Notes under the pieces: model-generated
Told to the model about the DNA's origin: nothing
The model's input: only the letters and a program-made list of their open reading frames with translations
Databases searched by the model: none
NCBI GenBank assembly: GCA_027186245.1
Contig: CP114483.1
Span: 17,318,220-17,382,219, forward strand
DNA from: Coriaria nepalensis
Lineage: Eukaryota > Streptophyta > Magnoliopsida > Cucurbitales > Coriariaceae
Direction: 5' to 3'
DNA: 64,000 nt
Shown here: piece after piece, positions 12,600 to 26,457 of the stretch
Numbering within the stretch: position 1 is the stretch's first letter
Layout of the letters: each line of letters opens with the position of its first letter
Made by a program: the position numbers and the translations under genes

Positions 12600-13859
12600 A
12601 TTTAGAATGATTTTCTGACAAAAAGAGACGCAAAAATATGACTTTAAGGCTAAAAAAATGCATAGTTGCCTTCAATAGATCAATTGCAAGTTATGCATGA
12701 AAGTCGCGTTTGAAATGCAAAAAGAGATATGGTCTGAAGTGCCTTCAAACAATTTAATGATTGAAAAGACTGAGTGACATGCTTTTTAATAGTAAAATAA
12801 TGCATTGTTGTCTTCAATAGATTAATTTCAAGTTATGTAATAAAATCATGTTTGAAGGGAAAAAATAGAATTCGTTCGACTTAATTTAGAATGATTTAAC
12901 GACTAGAGGAGACTCATTGGCATGACTTTATGGCTAAACAAATGCATTGTTGACTTCAATAGATCAACTGCAAGTTATGCACGAAAGTCATGTTCAAATG
13001 CCGAATTTCATTCGTAGTGATTTAGAATGATTTTCTTACTAAAAGAGACGCAAAAATATGACTTTAAGGCTAAAAAAATGCATAGTTGCCTTCAATAGAT
13101 CAATTGCAAGTTATGCATGAAGGTCGCGTTTGAAATGCAAAAAGGGATATGGTCTGAAGTGCCTTCAAACAATTTAATGATTGAAAAGACTGAGTGACAT
13201 GCTTTTTAATAGTAAAATAATGCATTGTTGTCTTCAATAGATTAATTGCAAGTTATGTAATAAAATCATGTTTGAAGGGAAAAAATAGAATTCGTTCGAC
13301 TTAATTTAGAATGATTTAACGACTAGAAGAGACTCATTGGCATGACTTTAAGGCTAAACAAATGCATTGTTGACTTCAATAGATCAACTGCAAGTTATGC
13401 ACGAAAGTCATGTTCAAATGCCGAATTTCATTCGTAGTGATTTAGAATGATTTTCTGACAAAAAGAGACGCAAAAATATGACTTTAAGGCTAAAAAAATG
13501 CATAGTTGCCTTCAATAGATCAATTGCAAGTTATGCATGAAAGTCGCGTTTGAAATGCAAAAAGAGATATGGTCTGAAGTGCCTTCAAACAATTTAATGA
13601 TTGAAAAGACTGAGTGACATGCTTTTTAATAGTAAAATAATGCATTGTTGTCTTCAATAGATTAATTGCAAGTTATGTAATAAAATCATGTTTGAAGGGA
13701 AAAAATAGAATTCGTTCGACTTAATTTAGAATGATTTAACGACTAGAGGAGACTCATTGGCATGACTTTATGGCTAAACAAATGCATTGTTGACTTCAAT
13801 AGATCAACTGCAAGTTATGCACGAAAGTCATGTTCAAATGCCGAATTTCGTTCAAAGTG
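12600..13859 (+). repeat. 840-bp spaced variant pair
   Basis: The rare opening ttttctgacaaaaagagacg occurs at both 12,600 and 13,440, with one different unit (tttcttact, aaggtcgcg) between. Both marked units carry ggtctgaag, tagtaaaat and gaggagactcattgg with tttatggc. This is a short two-unit exchange footprint. Confidence 0.65.
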
Positions 13860-15119
13860 ATTTTGAATGATTTTCTGACTAAAAGAGATGCAAAAATATG
13901 ACTTTAAGGCTAAAAAAATGCATAGTTGCCTTCAATAGATCAATTGCAAGTTATGCATGAAAGTCGCGTTTTAAATGCAAAAAGAGATATGGTCCGAAGT
14001 GCCTTCAAACAATTTAATGATTGAAAAGACTGAGTGACATGCTTTTTAATGGTAAAATAATGCATTGTTGTCTTCAATAGATTAATTGCAAGTTATGTAA
14101 TAAAATCATGTTTGAAGGGAAAAAATAGAATTCGTTCGACTTAATTTAGAATGATTTAACGACTAGAAGCGACTGATTGACTTGACTTTAACGCTAAACA
14201 AATGCATTGTTGACTTCAATAGATCAACTGCAAGTTATGCACGAAAGTCATGTTCAAATGCCGAATTTCATTCGTAGTGATTTAGAATGATTGTCTGACT
14301 AAAAGAGACGCAAAAATATGACTTTAAGGCTAAAAAAATGCATAGTTGCCTTCAATAGATCAATTGCAAGTTATGCATGAAAGTCGCGTTTGAAATGCAA
14401 AAAGGGATATGGTCTGAAGTGCCTTCAAACAATTTAATGATTGAAAAGACTGAGTGACATGCTTTTTAATAGTAAAATAATGCATTGTTGTCTTCAATAG
14501 ATTAATTGCAAGTTATGTAATAAAATCATGTTTGAAGGGAAAAAATAGAATTCGTTCGACTTAATTTAGAATGATTTAACGACTAGAGGAGACTCATTGG
14601 CATGACTTTAAGGCTAAACAAATGCATTGTTGACTTCAATAGATCAACTGCAAGTTATGCACGAAAGTCATGTTCAAATGCCGAATTTCATTCGTAGTGA
14701 TTTAGAATGATTTTCTGACTAAAAGAGACGCAAAAATATGACTTTAAGGCTAAAAAAATGCATCGTTGCCTTCAATAGATCAATTGCAAGTTATGCATGG
14801 AAGTCGCGTTTGAAATGCAAAAAGAGATATGGTCCGAAGTGCCTTCAAACAATTTAATGATTGAAAAGACTGAGTGACATGCTTTTTAATGGTAAAATAA
14901 TGCATTGTTGTCTTCAATAGATTAATTGGAAGTTATGTAATAAAATCATGTTTGAAGGGAAAAAATAGAATTCGTTCGACTTAATTTAGAATGATTTAAC
15001 GACTAGAAGAGACTCATTGGCATGACTTTAAGGCTAAACAAATGCATTGTTGACTTCAATAGATCAACTGCAAGTTATGCACGAAAGTCATGTTCAAATG
15101 CCGAATTTCATTCGTAGTG

Positions 15120-18100
15120 ATTTAGAATGATTTTCTGACTAAAAGAGACGCAAAAATATGACTTTAAGGCTAAAAAAATGCATCGTTGCCTTCAATAGAT
15201 CAATTGCAAGTTATGCATGAAAGTCGCGTTTGAAATGCAAAAAGAGATATGGTTCGGAGTGCCTTCAAACAATTTAATGATTGAAAAGACTGAGTGATAT
15301 GCTTTTTAATGGTAAAATAATGCATTGTTGTCTTCAATAGATTAATTGCAAGTTATGTAAGAAAATAATGTTTGAAGGGCGCAAATAGAAATCGTTCGAC
15401 TTAATTTAGAATGATTTAATGACTCGAAGAGACTCAGTTACATGACTTTAAGGCTAAACAAATGCATTGTTGACTTCAATAGATCAACTGCAAGTTATGC
15501 ACGAAAGTCAGATTTAAAGGCCGAATTTCGTTCGAAGTGATTTAGAAAGATTTAATGACCAAAAGAGACGCAATAATATGACTTTAAGGCAAAAATAATG
15601 CAGAGTTGCCTTCAATAGATCAATTGCAAGTTATGCATGAAAGTCGCGTTTTAAATGCAAAAAGAGATATGGTCTGAAGTGCCTTCAAACAATTTAATGA
15701 TTGAAAAGACTGAGTGACATGCTTTTTAATAGTAAAATAATGCATTGTTGTCTTCAATAGATTAATTGCAAGTTATGTAATAAAATCATGTTTGAAGGGA
15801 AAAAATAGAATTCGTTCGACTTAATTTAGAATGATTTAACGACTAGAAGAGACTCATTGACATGACTTTATGGCTAAACAAATGCATTGTTGACTTCAAT
15901 AGATCAACTGCAAGTTATGCACGAAAGTCATGTTCAAATGCCGAATTTCGTTCGAAGGGATTTAGAATGATTTTCTGACTAAAAGAGACGTAAAAATATG
16001 ACTTTAAGGCTAAAAAAATGCATAGTTGCCTTCAATAGATCAATTGCAAGTTATGCATGAAAGTCGCGTTTGAAATGCAAAAAGAGATATGGTCTGAAGT
16101 GCCTTCAAACAATTTAATGATTGAAAAGACTGAGTGACATGCTTTTTAATGGTAAAATAATGCATTGTTGTCTTCAATAGATTAATTGGAAGTTATGTAA
16201 TAAAATCATGTTTGAAGGGAAAAAATAGAATTCGTTCGACTTAATTTAGAATGATTTAACGACTAGAAGAGACTCATTGACATGACTTTAACGCTAAACA
16301 AATGCATTGTTGACTTCAATAGATCAACTGCAAGTTATGAACGAAAGTCATGTTCAAATGCCGAATTTCATTCGTAGTGATTTAGAATGATTTTCTGACT
16401 AAAAGAGACGCAAAAATATGACTTTAAGGCTAAAAAAATGAATAGTTGCCTTCAATAGATCAATTGCAAGTTATGCATGAAAGTCGCGTTTGAAATGCAA
16501 AAAGAGATATGGTTCGAAGTGCCTTCAAACAATTTAATAATTGAAAAGACTGAGTGATATGCTTTTTAATGGTAAAATAATGCATTGTTGTCTTCAATAT
16601 ATTAATTGCAAGTTATGTAAGAAAATAATGTTTGAAGGGCGCAAATAGAAATCGTTCGACTTAATTTAGAATGATTTAATGACTCGAAGAGACTCAGTTA
16701 CATGACTTTAAGGCTAAACAAATGCATTGTTGACTTCAATAGATCAACTGCAAGTTATGCACGAAAGTCATATTTAAAGGCCGAATTTCGTTCGAAGTGA
16801 TTTAGAAAGATTTAATGACCAAAAGAGACGCAATAATATGACTTTAAGGCAAAAATAATGCAGAGTTGCCTTCAATAGACCAATTGCAAGTTATGCATGA
16901 AAGTCGCGTTTTAAATGCAAAAAGAGATATTGTCCAAAGTGCCTTCAAACAATTTAATGATTGAAAAGACTGAGTGACATGCTTTTTAATGGTAAAATAA
17001 TGCATTGTTGTCTTCAATAGATTAATTGCAAGTTATGTAATAAAATCATGTTTGAAGGGAAAAAATAAAATTCGTTCGACTTAATTTAGAATGATTTAAC
17101 GACTAGAAGAGACTCATTGACATGACTTTAAGGCTAAACAAATGCATTGTTGACTTCAATAGATCAACTGCAAGTTATGCACGAAAGTCATATTTAAAGG
17201 CCGAATTTCGTTCGAAGTGATTTAGAAAGATTTAATGACCAAAAGAGATGCAATAATATGACTTTAAGGCAAAAATAATGCAGAGTTGCCTTCAATAGAT
17301 CAATTGCAAGTTATGCATGGAAGTCGCGTTTGAAATGCAAAAAGAGATATGGTCCGAAGTGCCTTCAAACAATTTAATGATTGAAAAGACTGAGTGACAT
17401 GCTTTTTAATAGTAAAATAATGCATTGTTGTCTTCAATAGATTAATTGCAAGTTATGTAATAAAATCATGTTTGAAGGGAAAAAATAGAATTCGTTCGAC
17501 TTAATTTAGAATGATTTAACGACTAGAAGAGACTCATTGACATGACTTTAAGGCTAAACAAATGCATTGTTGACTTCAATAGATCAACTGCAAGTTATGC
17601 ACGAAAGTCATATTTAAAGGCCGAATTTCGTTCGAAGTGATTTAGAAAGATTTAATGACCAAAAGAGACGCAATAATATGACTTTAAGGCAAAAATTATG
17701 CAGAGTTGCCTTCAATAGATCAATTGCAAGTTATGCATGGAAGTCGCGTTTGAAATGCAAAAAGAGATATGGTCCGAAGTGCCTTCAAACAATTTAATGA
17801 TTTAAAAGACTGAGTGACATGCTTTTTAATAGTAAAATAATGCATTGTTGTCTTCAATAGATTAATTGCAAGTTATGTAATAAAATCATGTTTGAAGGGA
17901 AAAAATAGAATTCGTTCGACTTAATTTAGAATGATTTAACGACTAGAAGAGACTCATTGGCATGACTTTATGGCTAAACAAATGCATTGTTGACTTCAAT
18001 AGATCAACGGCAAGTTATGCACGAAAGTCATGTTCAAATGCCGAATTTCGTTCGAAGTGATTTAGAATGATTTTCTGACTAAAAGAGACGTAAAAATATG

Positions 18101-19319
18101 ACTTTAAGGCTAAAAAAATGTATAGTTGCCTTCAATAGATCAATTGCAAGTTATGCATGAAAGTCACGTTTTAAATGCAAAAAGAGATATGGTCCGAAGT
18201 GCCTTCAAACAATTTAATGATTGAAAAGACTGAGTGACATGCTTTTTAATCGTAAAATAATGCATTGTTGTCTTCAATAGATTAATTGCAAGTTATGTAA
18301 TAAAATCATGTTTGAAGGGAGAAAATAGAATTCGTTCGACTTAATTTAGAATTATTTAACGACTAGAAGAGACTCATTGACATGACTTTAACGCTAAACA
18401 AATGCATTGTTGACTTCAATAGATCAACTGCAAGTTATGCACGAAAGTCATGTTCAAATGCCGAATTTCGTTCGAAGTGATTTAGAATGATTTTCTGACT
18501 AAAAGAGACGCAAAAATATGACTTTAAGGCTAAAAAAATGCATAGTTGCCTTCAATAGATCAATTGCAAGTTATGCATGAAAGTCGCGTTTGAAATGCAA
18601 AAAGAGATATGGTTCGAAGTGCCTTCAAACAATTTAATGATTGAAAAGACTGAGTGATATGCTTTTTAATGGTAAAATAATGCATTGTTGTCTTCAATAG
18701 ATTAATTGGAAGTTATGTAATAAAATCACGTTTGAAGGGAAAAAATAGAATTCGTTCGACTTAATTTAGAATTATTTAACGACTAGAAGAGACTCATTGG
18801 CATGACTTTATGGCTAAACAAATGCATTGTTGACTTCAATAGATCAACTGCAAGTTATGCACGAAAGTCATGTTCAAATGCCGAATTTCATTCGTAGTGA
18901 TTTAGAATGATTTTCTGACTAAAAGAGACGCAAAAATATGACTATAAGGCTAAAAAAATGCATAGTTGCCTTCAATAGATCAATTGCAAGTTATGCATGA
19001 AAGTCGCGTTTTAAATGCAAAAAGAGATATGGTCTGAAGTACCTTCAAACAATTTAATGATTGAAAAGACTGAGTGACATGCTTTTTAATAGTAAAATAA
19101 TGCATTGTTGTCTTCAATAGATTAATTGCAAGTTATGTAAGAAAATAATGTTTGAAGGGCGCAAATAGAATTCGTTCGACTTAATTTCGAATGATTTAAT
19201 GACTCGAAGGGACTTAGTTACATGACTTAAAGGCTAAACAAATGCATTGTTGCCTTCAATAGATCAGCTGCAAGTTATGCACCAAAGTCATATTTAAAGG
19301 CCGAATTTCGTTCGGAGTG
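15120..19319. repeat. Zone II: transition with mixed variants
   Basis: Ten units mix zone-I haplotypes with forms typical of the right side. B monomers of b2 type (gaaaataatg, then gaagggcgcaaatag) appear at about 15,360, 16,620 and 19,140, each followed by a C with atgactcgaagagactcag or a close variant. Monomer A of type A3 (aaagatttaatgac, then caataatatg and gcagagttgcc) starts at 15,540, 16,800, 17,220 and 17,640. The first B without EcoRI (taaaattcg) is near 17,065. Parts of this zone repeat every three units: 15,361 onward resembles 16,621 onward, 1,260 bp apart. Its borders are my choice, since the change is a gradient. Confidence 0.6.
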
Positions 19320-19738
19320 ATTTAGAAAGATTTAATGACTAAAAGAGACGCAAAAATATGACTTTAAGGCTAAAAAAATGCATAGTTGCCTTCAATGGTC
19401 AATTGCAAGTTATGCCTGAAAGTTGCGTTTTAAATGCAAAAAGAGATACGGTTCGAAGTGCCTTCAAACAATTTAATGATTGAAAAGACTGAGTGATATG
19501 CTTTTTAATGGTAACATAATGCATTGTTGTCTTCAATAGATTAATTGCAAGTTATGTAAGAAAATAATGTTTGAAGGGCGCAAATAGAATTCGTTCGACT
19601 TAATTTAGAATGATTTAATGACTCGAAGAGACTCAATTACATGACTTAAAAGCTAAACAAATGCATTGTTGCCTTCAATAGATCAACTGCAAGGTTTGCA
19701 CGAAAGTCATATTTCAAGGCCAAATTTCGTTCGAAGTG
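19320..19738 (+). repeat. First unit with the 1-bp core deletion (A2-like)
   Basis: In this unit the A core reads ttcaatggtcaattgc in place of ttcaatagatcaattgc, so the unit is 419 bp. I find the same deletion in 33 units from here to 63,819 and in none to the left. In this copy and the one at 21,419 the rest of A is still mostly A1-like (gacgcaaaa, agttgcc). In zones IV-V it goes with the full A2 marker set. Confidence 0.8.
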
Positions 19739-22677
19739 ATTTAGAAAGATTTAATGACTAAAAGAGACGCAATAATAACACTTTAAGGCTAAAAAAATGC
19801 AGAGTTGCCTTCAATACATCAATTGCAAGTTATGCATGAAAGTCGCGTTTTAAATGCAAAAAGAGATATGGTCTGAAGTGCCTTCAAACAATTTAATGAT
19901 TGAAAAGACTGAGTGACATGCTTTTTAAAGGTAAAATAATGCATTGTTGTCTTCAATAGATTAATTGCAAGTTATGTAATAAAATCATGTTTGAAGGGAA
20001 AAAATAGAATTCGTTCGACTTAATTTTGAATGATTTAATGACTAGAAGAGACTCATTGACATGACTTTGAGGCTAAAAAAATGCATTGTTGACTTTAATA
20101 GATCAACTGCAAGTTATGCACGAAAGTCATATTTCAAGGCCAAATGTCGTTCGAAGTGATTTAGAATGATTTAATGACCAAAAGAGACGCAATAATATGA
20201 CTTTAAGGCTAAAAAAATGCATTGTTGCCTTCAATAGATCAATTGCAAGTTATGCATGAAAGTCACGTTTTAAATGCAAAAAGAGATATGGTCCGAAGTG
20301 CCTTCAAACAATTTAATGATTGAAAAGACTGAGTGACATGCTTTTTAATGGTAAAATAATGCATTGTTGTCTTCAATAGATTAATTGCAAGTTATGTAAT
20401 AAAATCATGTTTGAAGGGAAAAAATAAAATTCGTTCGACTTAATTTAGAATGATTTAACGACTAGAAGAAACTCATCGACATGACTTTAAGGCTAAACAA
20501 ATGCATTGTTGACTTCAATAGATCAACTGCAAGTTATGCACGAAAGTCATGTTCAAATGCCGAATTTCGTTCGAAGTGATTTAGAATGATTTTCTGACTA
20601 AAAGAGACGCAAAAATATGACTTTAAGGCTAAAAAAATGCATAGTTGCCTTCAATAGATCAATTGCAAGTTATGCGTGAAAGTCGCGTTTTAAATGCAAA
20701 AAGAGATATGGTTCGAAGTGCCTTCAAACAATTTAATGATTGAAAAGACTGAGTGACATGCTTTTTAATGGTAAAATAATGCATTGTTGTCTTCAATAGA
20801 TTAATTGCAAGTTATGTAATAAAATCATGTTTGAAGGGAAAAAATAGAATTCGTTCGACTTAATTTTGAATGATTTAACGACTAGAAGAGACTCATTGAC
20901 ATGACTTTGAGGCTAAAAAAATGCATTGTTGACTTTAATAGATCAACTGCAAGTTATGCACGAAAGTCATATTTCAAGGCCAAATTTCGTTCGAAGTGAT
21001 TTAGAAAGATTTAATGACCAAAAGAGACGCAATAATATGATTTTAAGCCTAAAAAAATGCATAGTTGCCTTCAATAGATCAATTGCAAGTTATGCATGAA
21101 AGTCACGTTTTAAATGCAAAAAGAGATATGGTCCGAAGTGCCTTCAAACAATTTAATGATTGAAAAGACTGAGTGACATGCTTTTTAATGGTAAAATAAT
21201 GCATTGTTGTCTTCAATAGATTAATTGCAAGTTATGTAATAAAATCATGTTTGAAGGGAAAAAATAAAATTCGTTCGACTTAATTTAGAATGATTTAACG
21301 ACTAGAAGAAACTCATCGACATGACTTTAAGGCTAAACAAATGCATTGTTGACTTCAATAGATCAACTGCAAGTTATGCACGAAAGTCATGTTCAAATGC
21401 CGAATTTCGTTCGAAGTGATTTAGAAAGATTTAATGACTAAAAGAGACGCAAAAATATGACTTTAAGGCTAAAAAAATGCATAGTTGCCTTCAATGGTCA
21501 ATTGCAAGTTATGCCTGAAAGTTGCGTTTTAAATGCAAAAAGAGATACGGTTCGAAGTGCCTTCAAACAATTTAATGATTGAAAAGACTGAGTGATATGC
21601 TTTTTAATGGTAACATAATGCATTGTTGTCTTCAATAGATTAATTGCAAGTTATGTAAGAAAATAATGTTTGAAGGGCGCAAATAGAATTCGTTCGACTT
21701 AATTTAGAATGATTTAATGACTCGAAGAGACTCAATTACATGACTTAAAAGCTAAACAAATGCATTGTTGCCTTCAATAGATCTACTGCAAGTTTTGCAC
21801 GAAAGTCATATTTCAAGGCCAAATTTCGTTCGAAGTGATTTAGAAAGATTTAATGACTAAAAGAGACGCAATAATAACACTTTAAGGCTAAAAAAATGCA
21901 GAGTTGCCTTCAATACATCAATTGCAAGTTATGCATGAAAGTCGCGTTTTAAATGCAAAAAGAGATATGGTCTGAAGTGCCTTCAAACAATTTAATGATT
22001 GAAAAGACTGAGTGACATGCTTTTTAAAGGTAAAATAATGCATTGTTGTCTTCAATAGATTAATTGCAAGTTATGTAATAAAATCATGTTTGAAGGGAAA
22101 AAATAGAATTCGTTCGACTTAATTTTGAATGATTTAATGACTAGAAGAGACTCATTGACATGACTTTGAGGCTAAAAAAATGCATTGTTGACTTAAATAG
22201 ATCAACTGCAAGTTATGCACGAAAGTCATATTTCAAGGCCAAATGTCGTTCGAAGTGATTTAGAATGATTTAATGACCAAAAGAGACGCAATAATATGAC
22301 TTTAAGGCTAAAAAAATGCATAGTTGCCTTCAATAGATCAATTGCAAGTTATGCATGAAAGTCACGTTTTAAATGCAAAAAGAGATATGGTCCGAAGTGC
22401 CTTCAAACAATTTAATGATTGAAAAGACTGAGTGACATGCTTTTTAATGGTAAAATAATGCATTGTTGTCTTCAATAGATTAATTGCAAGTTATGTAATA
22501 AAATCATGTTTGAAGGGAAAAAATAAAATTCGTTCGACTTAATTTAGAATGATTTAACGACTAGAAGAAACTCATCGACATGACTTTAAGGCTAAACAAA
22601 TGCATTGTTGACTTCAATAGATCAACTGCAAGTTATGCACGAAAGTCATGTTCAAATGCCGAATTTCGTTCGAAGTG
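19320..22677 (+). repeat. 2.1-kb-spaced duplication with A2-like and A3 units
   Basis: The segment 19,320-20,578 is repeated at 21,419-22,677, 2,099 bp downstream. Both copies have the caatggtc deletion with gcctgaaagttgcg and gatacggttcg, then ggtaacataatg, then an A3 unit with caataataacac, gcagagttgcc and caatacatc, then tttttaaagg, and then aaatgtcgttcg. Two other units separate the copies. One copy has acttaaatag where the other has actttaatag. Confidence 0.78.
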
Positions 22678-24777
22678 ATTTAGAAAGATTTAATGACTAA
22701 AAGAGACGCAAAAATATGACTTTAAGGCTAAAAAAATGCATAGTTGTCTTCAATAGATCAATTGCAAGTTATGCATGAAAGTCACGTTTTAAATGCAAAA
22801 AGAGATATGGTTCGAAGTGCCTTCAAACAATTTAATGATTGAGAAGACTGAGTGACATGCTTTTTAATGGTAAAATAATGCATTGTTGTCTTCAATAGAT
22901 TAATTGCAAGTTATGTAATAAAATCATGTTTGAAGGGAAAAAATAAAATTCGTTCGACTTAATTTAGAATGATTTAACGACTAGAAGAGACTCATTGGCA
23001 TGACTTTAAGGCTAAACAAATGCATTGTTGACTTCAATAGATCAACTGCAAGTTATGCACGAAAGTCATGTTCAAATGCCGAATTTCGTTCGAAGTGATT
23101 TAGAATGATTTTCTGACTAAAAGAGACGCAAAAATATGACTTTAAGGCTAAAAAAATGCATAGTTGCCTTCAATAGATCAATTGCAAGTTATGCATGAAA
23201 GTCACGTTTTAAATGCAAAAAGAGATATGGTCCGAAGTGCCTTCAAACTATTTAATGATTGAAAAGACTGAGTGACATGCTTTTTAATGGTAAAATAATG
23301 CATTGTTGTCTTCAATAGATTAATTGCAAGTTATGTAATAAAATCATGTTTGAAGGGAAAAAATAAAATTCGTTCGACTTAATTTAGAATTATTTAACGA
23401 CTAGAAGAAACTCATCGACATGACTTTAAGGCTAAACAAATGCATTGTTGACTTCAATAGATCAACTGCAAGTTATGCACGAAAGTCATGTTCAAATGCC
23501 GAATTTCGTTCGAAGTGATTTAGAATGATTTTCTGACTAAAAGAGACGCAAAAATATGACTTTAAGGCTAAAAAAATGCATAGTTGCCTTCAATAGATCA
23601 ATTGCAAGTTATGCGTGAAAGTCGCGTTTTAAATGCAAAAAGAGATATGGTTCGAAGTGCCTTCAAACAATTTAATGATTGAAAAGACTGAGTGACATGC
23701 TTTTTAATGGTAAAATAATGCATTGTTGTCTTCAATAGATTAATTGCAAGTTATGTAATAAAATCATGTTTGAAGGGAAAAAATAGAATTCGTTCGACTT
23801 AATTTTGAATGATTTAACGACTAGAAGAGACTCATTGACATGACTTTGAGGCTAAAAAAATGCATTGTTGACTTTAATAGATCAACTGCAAGTTATGCAC
23901 GAAAGTCATATTTCAAGGCCAAATTTCGTTCGAAGTGATTTAGAAAGATTTAATGACCAAAAGAGACGCAATAATATGATTTTAAGCCTAAAAAAATGCA
24001 TAGTTGCCTTCAATAGATCAATTGCAAGTTATGCATGAGAGTCACGTTTTAAATGCAAAAAGAGATATGGTCCGAAGTGCCTTCAAACAATTTAATGATT
24101 GAAAAGACTGAGTGACATGCTTTTTAATGGTAAAATAATGCATTGTTGTCTTCAATAGATTAATTGCAAGTTATGTAATAAAATCATGTTTGAAGGGAAA
24201 AAATAAAATTCGTTCGACTTAATTTAGAATGATTTAATGACTAGAAGAAACTCATCGACATGACTTTAAGGCTAAACAAATGCATTGTTGACTTCAATAG
24301 ATCAACTGCAAGTTATGCACGAAAGTCATGTTCAAATGCCGAATTTCGTTCGAAGTGATTTAGAAAGATTTAATGACTAAAAGAGACGCAAAAATATGAC
24401 TTTAAGGCTAAAAAAATGCATAGTTGTCTTCAATAGATCAATTGCAAGTTATGCATGAAAGTCACGTTTTAAATGCAAAAAGAGATATGGTTCGAAGTGC
24501 CTTCAAACAATTTAATGATTGAAAAGACTGAGTGACATGCTTTTTAATGGTAAAATAATGCATTGTTGTCTTCAATAGATTAATTGCAAGTTATGTAATA
24601 AAATCATGTTTGAAGGGAAAAAATAAAATTTGTTCGACTTAATTTAGAATGATTTAACGACTAGAAGAGACTCATTGGCATGACTTTAAGGCTAAACAAA
24701 TGCATTGTTGACTTCAATAGATCAACTGCAAGTTATGCACGAAAGTCATGTTCAAATGCCGAATTTCGTTCGAAGTG

Positions 24778-25197
24778 ATTTAGAATGATTTTCTGACTAA
24801 AAGAGACGCAAAAATATGACTTTAAGGCTAAAAAAATGCATAGTTGCCTTTAATAGATCAATTGCAAGTTATGCATGAAAGTCACGTTTTAAATGCAAAA
24901 AGAGATATGGTCCGAAGTGCCTTCAAACTATTGAATGATTGAAAAGCCTGAGTGACATGCTTTTTAATGGTAAAATAATGCATTGTTGTCTTCAATAGAT
25001 TAATTGCAAGTTATGTAATAAAATCATGTTTGAAGGGAAAAAATAGAATTCGGTCGACTTAATTTAGAATGATTTAACGACTAGAGGAGACTCATTGGCA
25101 TGACTTTATGGCTAAACAAATGCATTGTTGACTTCAATAGATCAACTGCAAGTTATGCACGAAAGTCATGTTCAAATGCCGAATTTCGTTCGAAGTG
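24778..25197 (+). repeat. Chimeric unit: zone-III A, zone-I B/C
   Basis: Monomer A and the start of B are zone-III type (cacgttttaaatg, ggtccgaag, caaactattgaatg). The end of B and monomer C are a rare zone-I haplotype: tagaattcggtcgac (EcoRI plus SalI at 25,053-25,058), gaggagactcattgg and tttatggc, as at 6,560-6,640 and 9,500-9,580. The C end is again zone-III type (ttcgttcgaagtg). Confidence 0.78.
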
Positions 25198-26037
25198 ATT
25201 TAGAATGATTTTCTGACTAAAAGAGACGCAAAAATATGACTTTAAGGCTAAAAAAATGCATAGTTGCCTTCAATAGATCAATTGCAAGTTATGCGTGAAA
25301 GTCGCGTTTTAAATGCAAAAAGAGATATGGTTCGAAGTGCCTTCAAACAATTTAATGATTGAAAAGACTGAGTGACATGCTTTTTAATGGTAAAATAATG
25401 CATTGTTGTCTTCAATAGATTAATTGCAAGTTATGTAATAAAATCATGTTTGAAGGGAAAAAATAAAATTCGTTCGACTTAATTTAGAATGATTTATCGA
25501 CTAGAAGAGACTCATTGACATGACTTTAAGGCTAAACAAATGCATTGTTGACTTCAATAGATCAACTGCAAGTTATGCACGAAAGTCATGTTCAAATGCC
25601 GAATTTCGTTCGAAGTGATTTAGAATGATTTTCTGACTAAAAGAGATGCAAAAATATGACTTTAAGGCTAAAAAAATGCATAGTTGCCTTCAATAGATCA
25701 ATTGCAAGTTATGCATGAAAGTCGCGTTTTAAATGCAAAAAGAGATATGGTTCGAAGTGCCTTCAAACAATTTAATGATTGAAAAGACTGAGTGACATGC
25801 TTTTTAATGGTAAAATAATGCATTGTTGTCTTCAATAGATTAATTGCAAGTTATGTAATAAAATCATGTTTGAAGGGAAAAAATAAAATTCGTTCGACTT
25901 AATTTAGAATGATTTAACGACTAGAAGAGACTCATTGGCATGACTTTAAGGCTAAACAAATGCATTGTTGACTTCAATAGATCAACTGCAAGTTATGCAC
26001 GAAAGTCATGTTCAAATGCCGAATTTCGTTCGAAGTG

Positions 26038-26457
26038 ATTTAGAATGATTTTCTGACTAAAAGAGACGCAAAAATATGACTTTAAGGCTAAAAAAATGGA
26101 TAGTTGCCTTCAATAGATCAATTGCAAGTTATGCATGAAAGTCGCGTTTGAAATGCAGAAAGAGATATGGTCTGAAGTGCCTTCAAACAATTTAATGATT
26201 GAAAAGACTGAGTGACATGCTTTTTAATAGTAAAATAATGCATTGTTGTCTTCAATAGATTAATTGCAAGTTATGTAATAAAATCATGTTTGAAGGGAAA
26301 AAATAGAATTCGGTCGACTTAATTTAGAATGATTTAACGACTAGAGGAGACTCATTGGCATGACTTTATGGCTAAACAAATGCATTGTTGACTTCAATAG
26401 ATCAACTGCAAGTTATGCACGAAAGTCATGTTCAAATGCCGAATTTCGTTCGAAGTG
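26038..26457 (+). repeat. Zone-I haplotype unit inside zone III
   Basis: This unit carries the zone-I markers gtttgaaatg, ggtctgaag, tagtaaaat, tagaattcggtcgac, gaggagactcattgg and tttatggc, matching the units at 6,300 and 9,240. Only its ends are local (ttcgttcgaagtg). It has private changes atggatagttgcc and aatgcagaaag. The neighbours on both sides are zone-III type. Confidence 0.8.

Larger units (their letters stand above)
1..15119. repeat. Zone I: EcoRI-bearing A1-B-C1 units
   Basis: This zone has 36 trimer units dominated by A1 with gtttgaaatg and ggtctgaag, B with tagaattcg (EcoRI), and C1 with gaagcgactgattgacttg or gagactcattggcatg, often ending ttcattcgtagtg. Neighbouring units differ at only a few positions, and the variants recur in short cycles of 2, 3, 5 and 7 units. 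Length changes are rare: one extra A near 1740 and 1-bp losses near 5151 and 5570. It appears to be a locally homogenised domain. The right boundary is gradual, and I set it where b2/C2-like monomers first appear. Confidence 0.7.
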
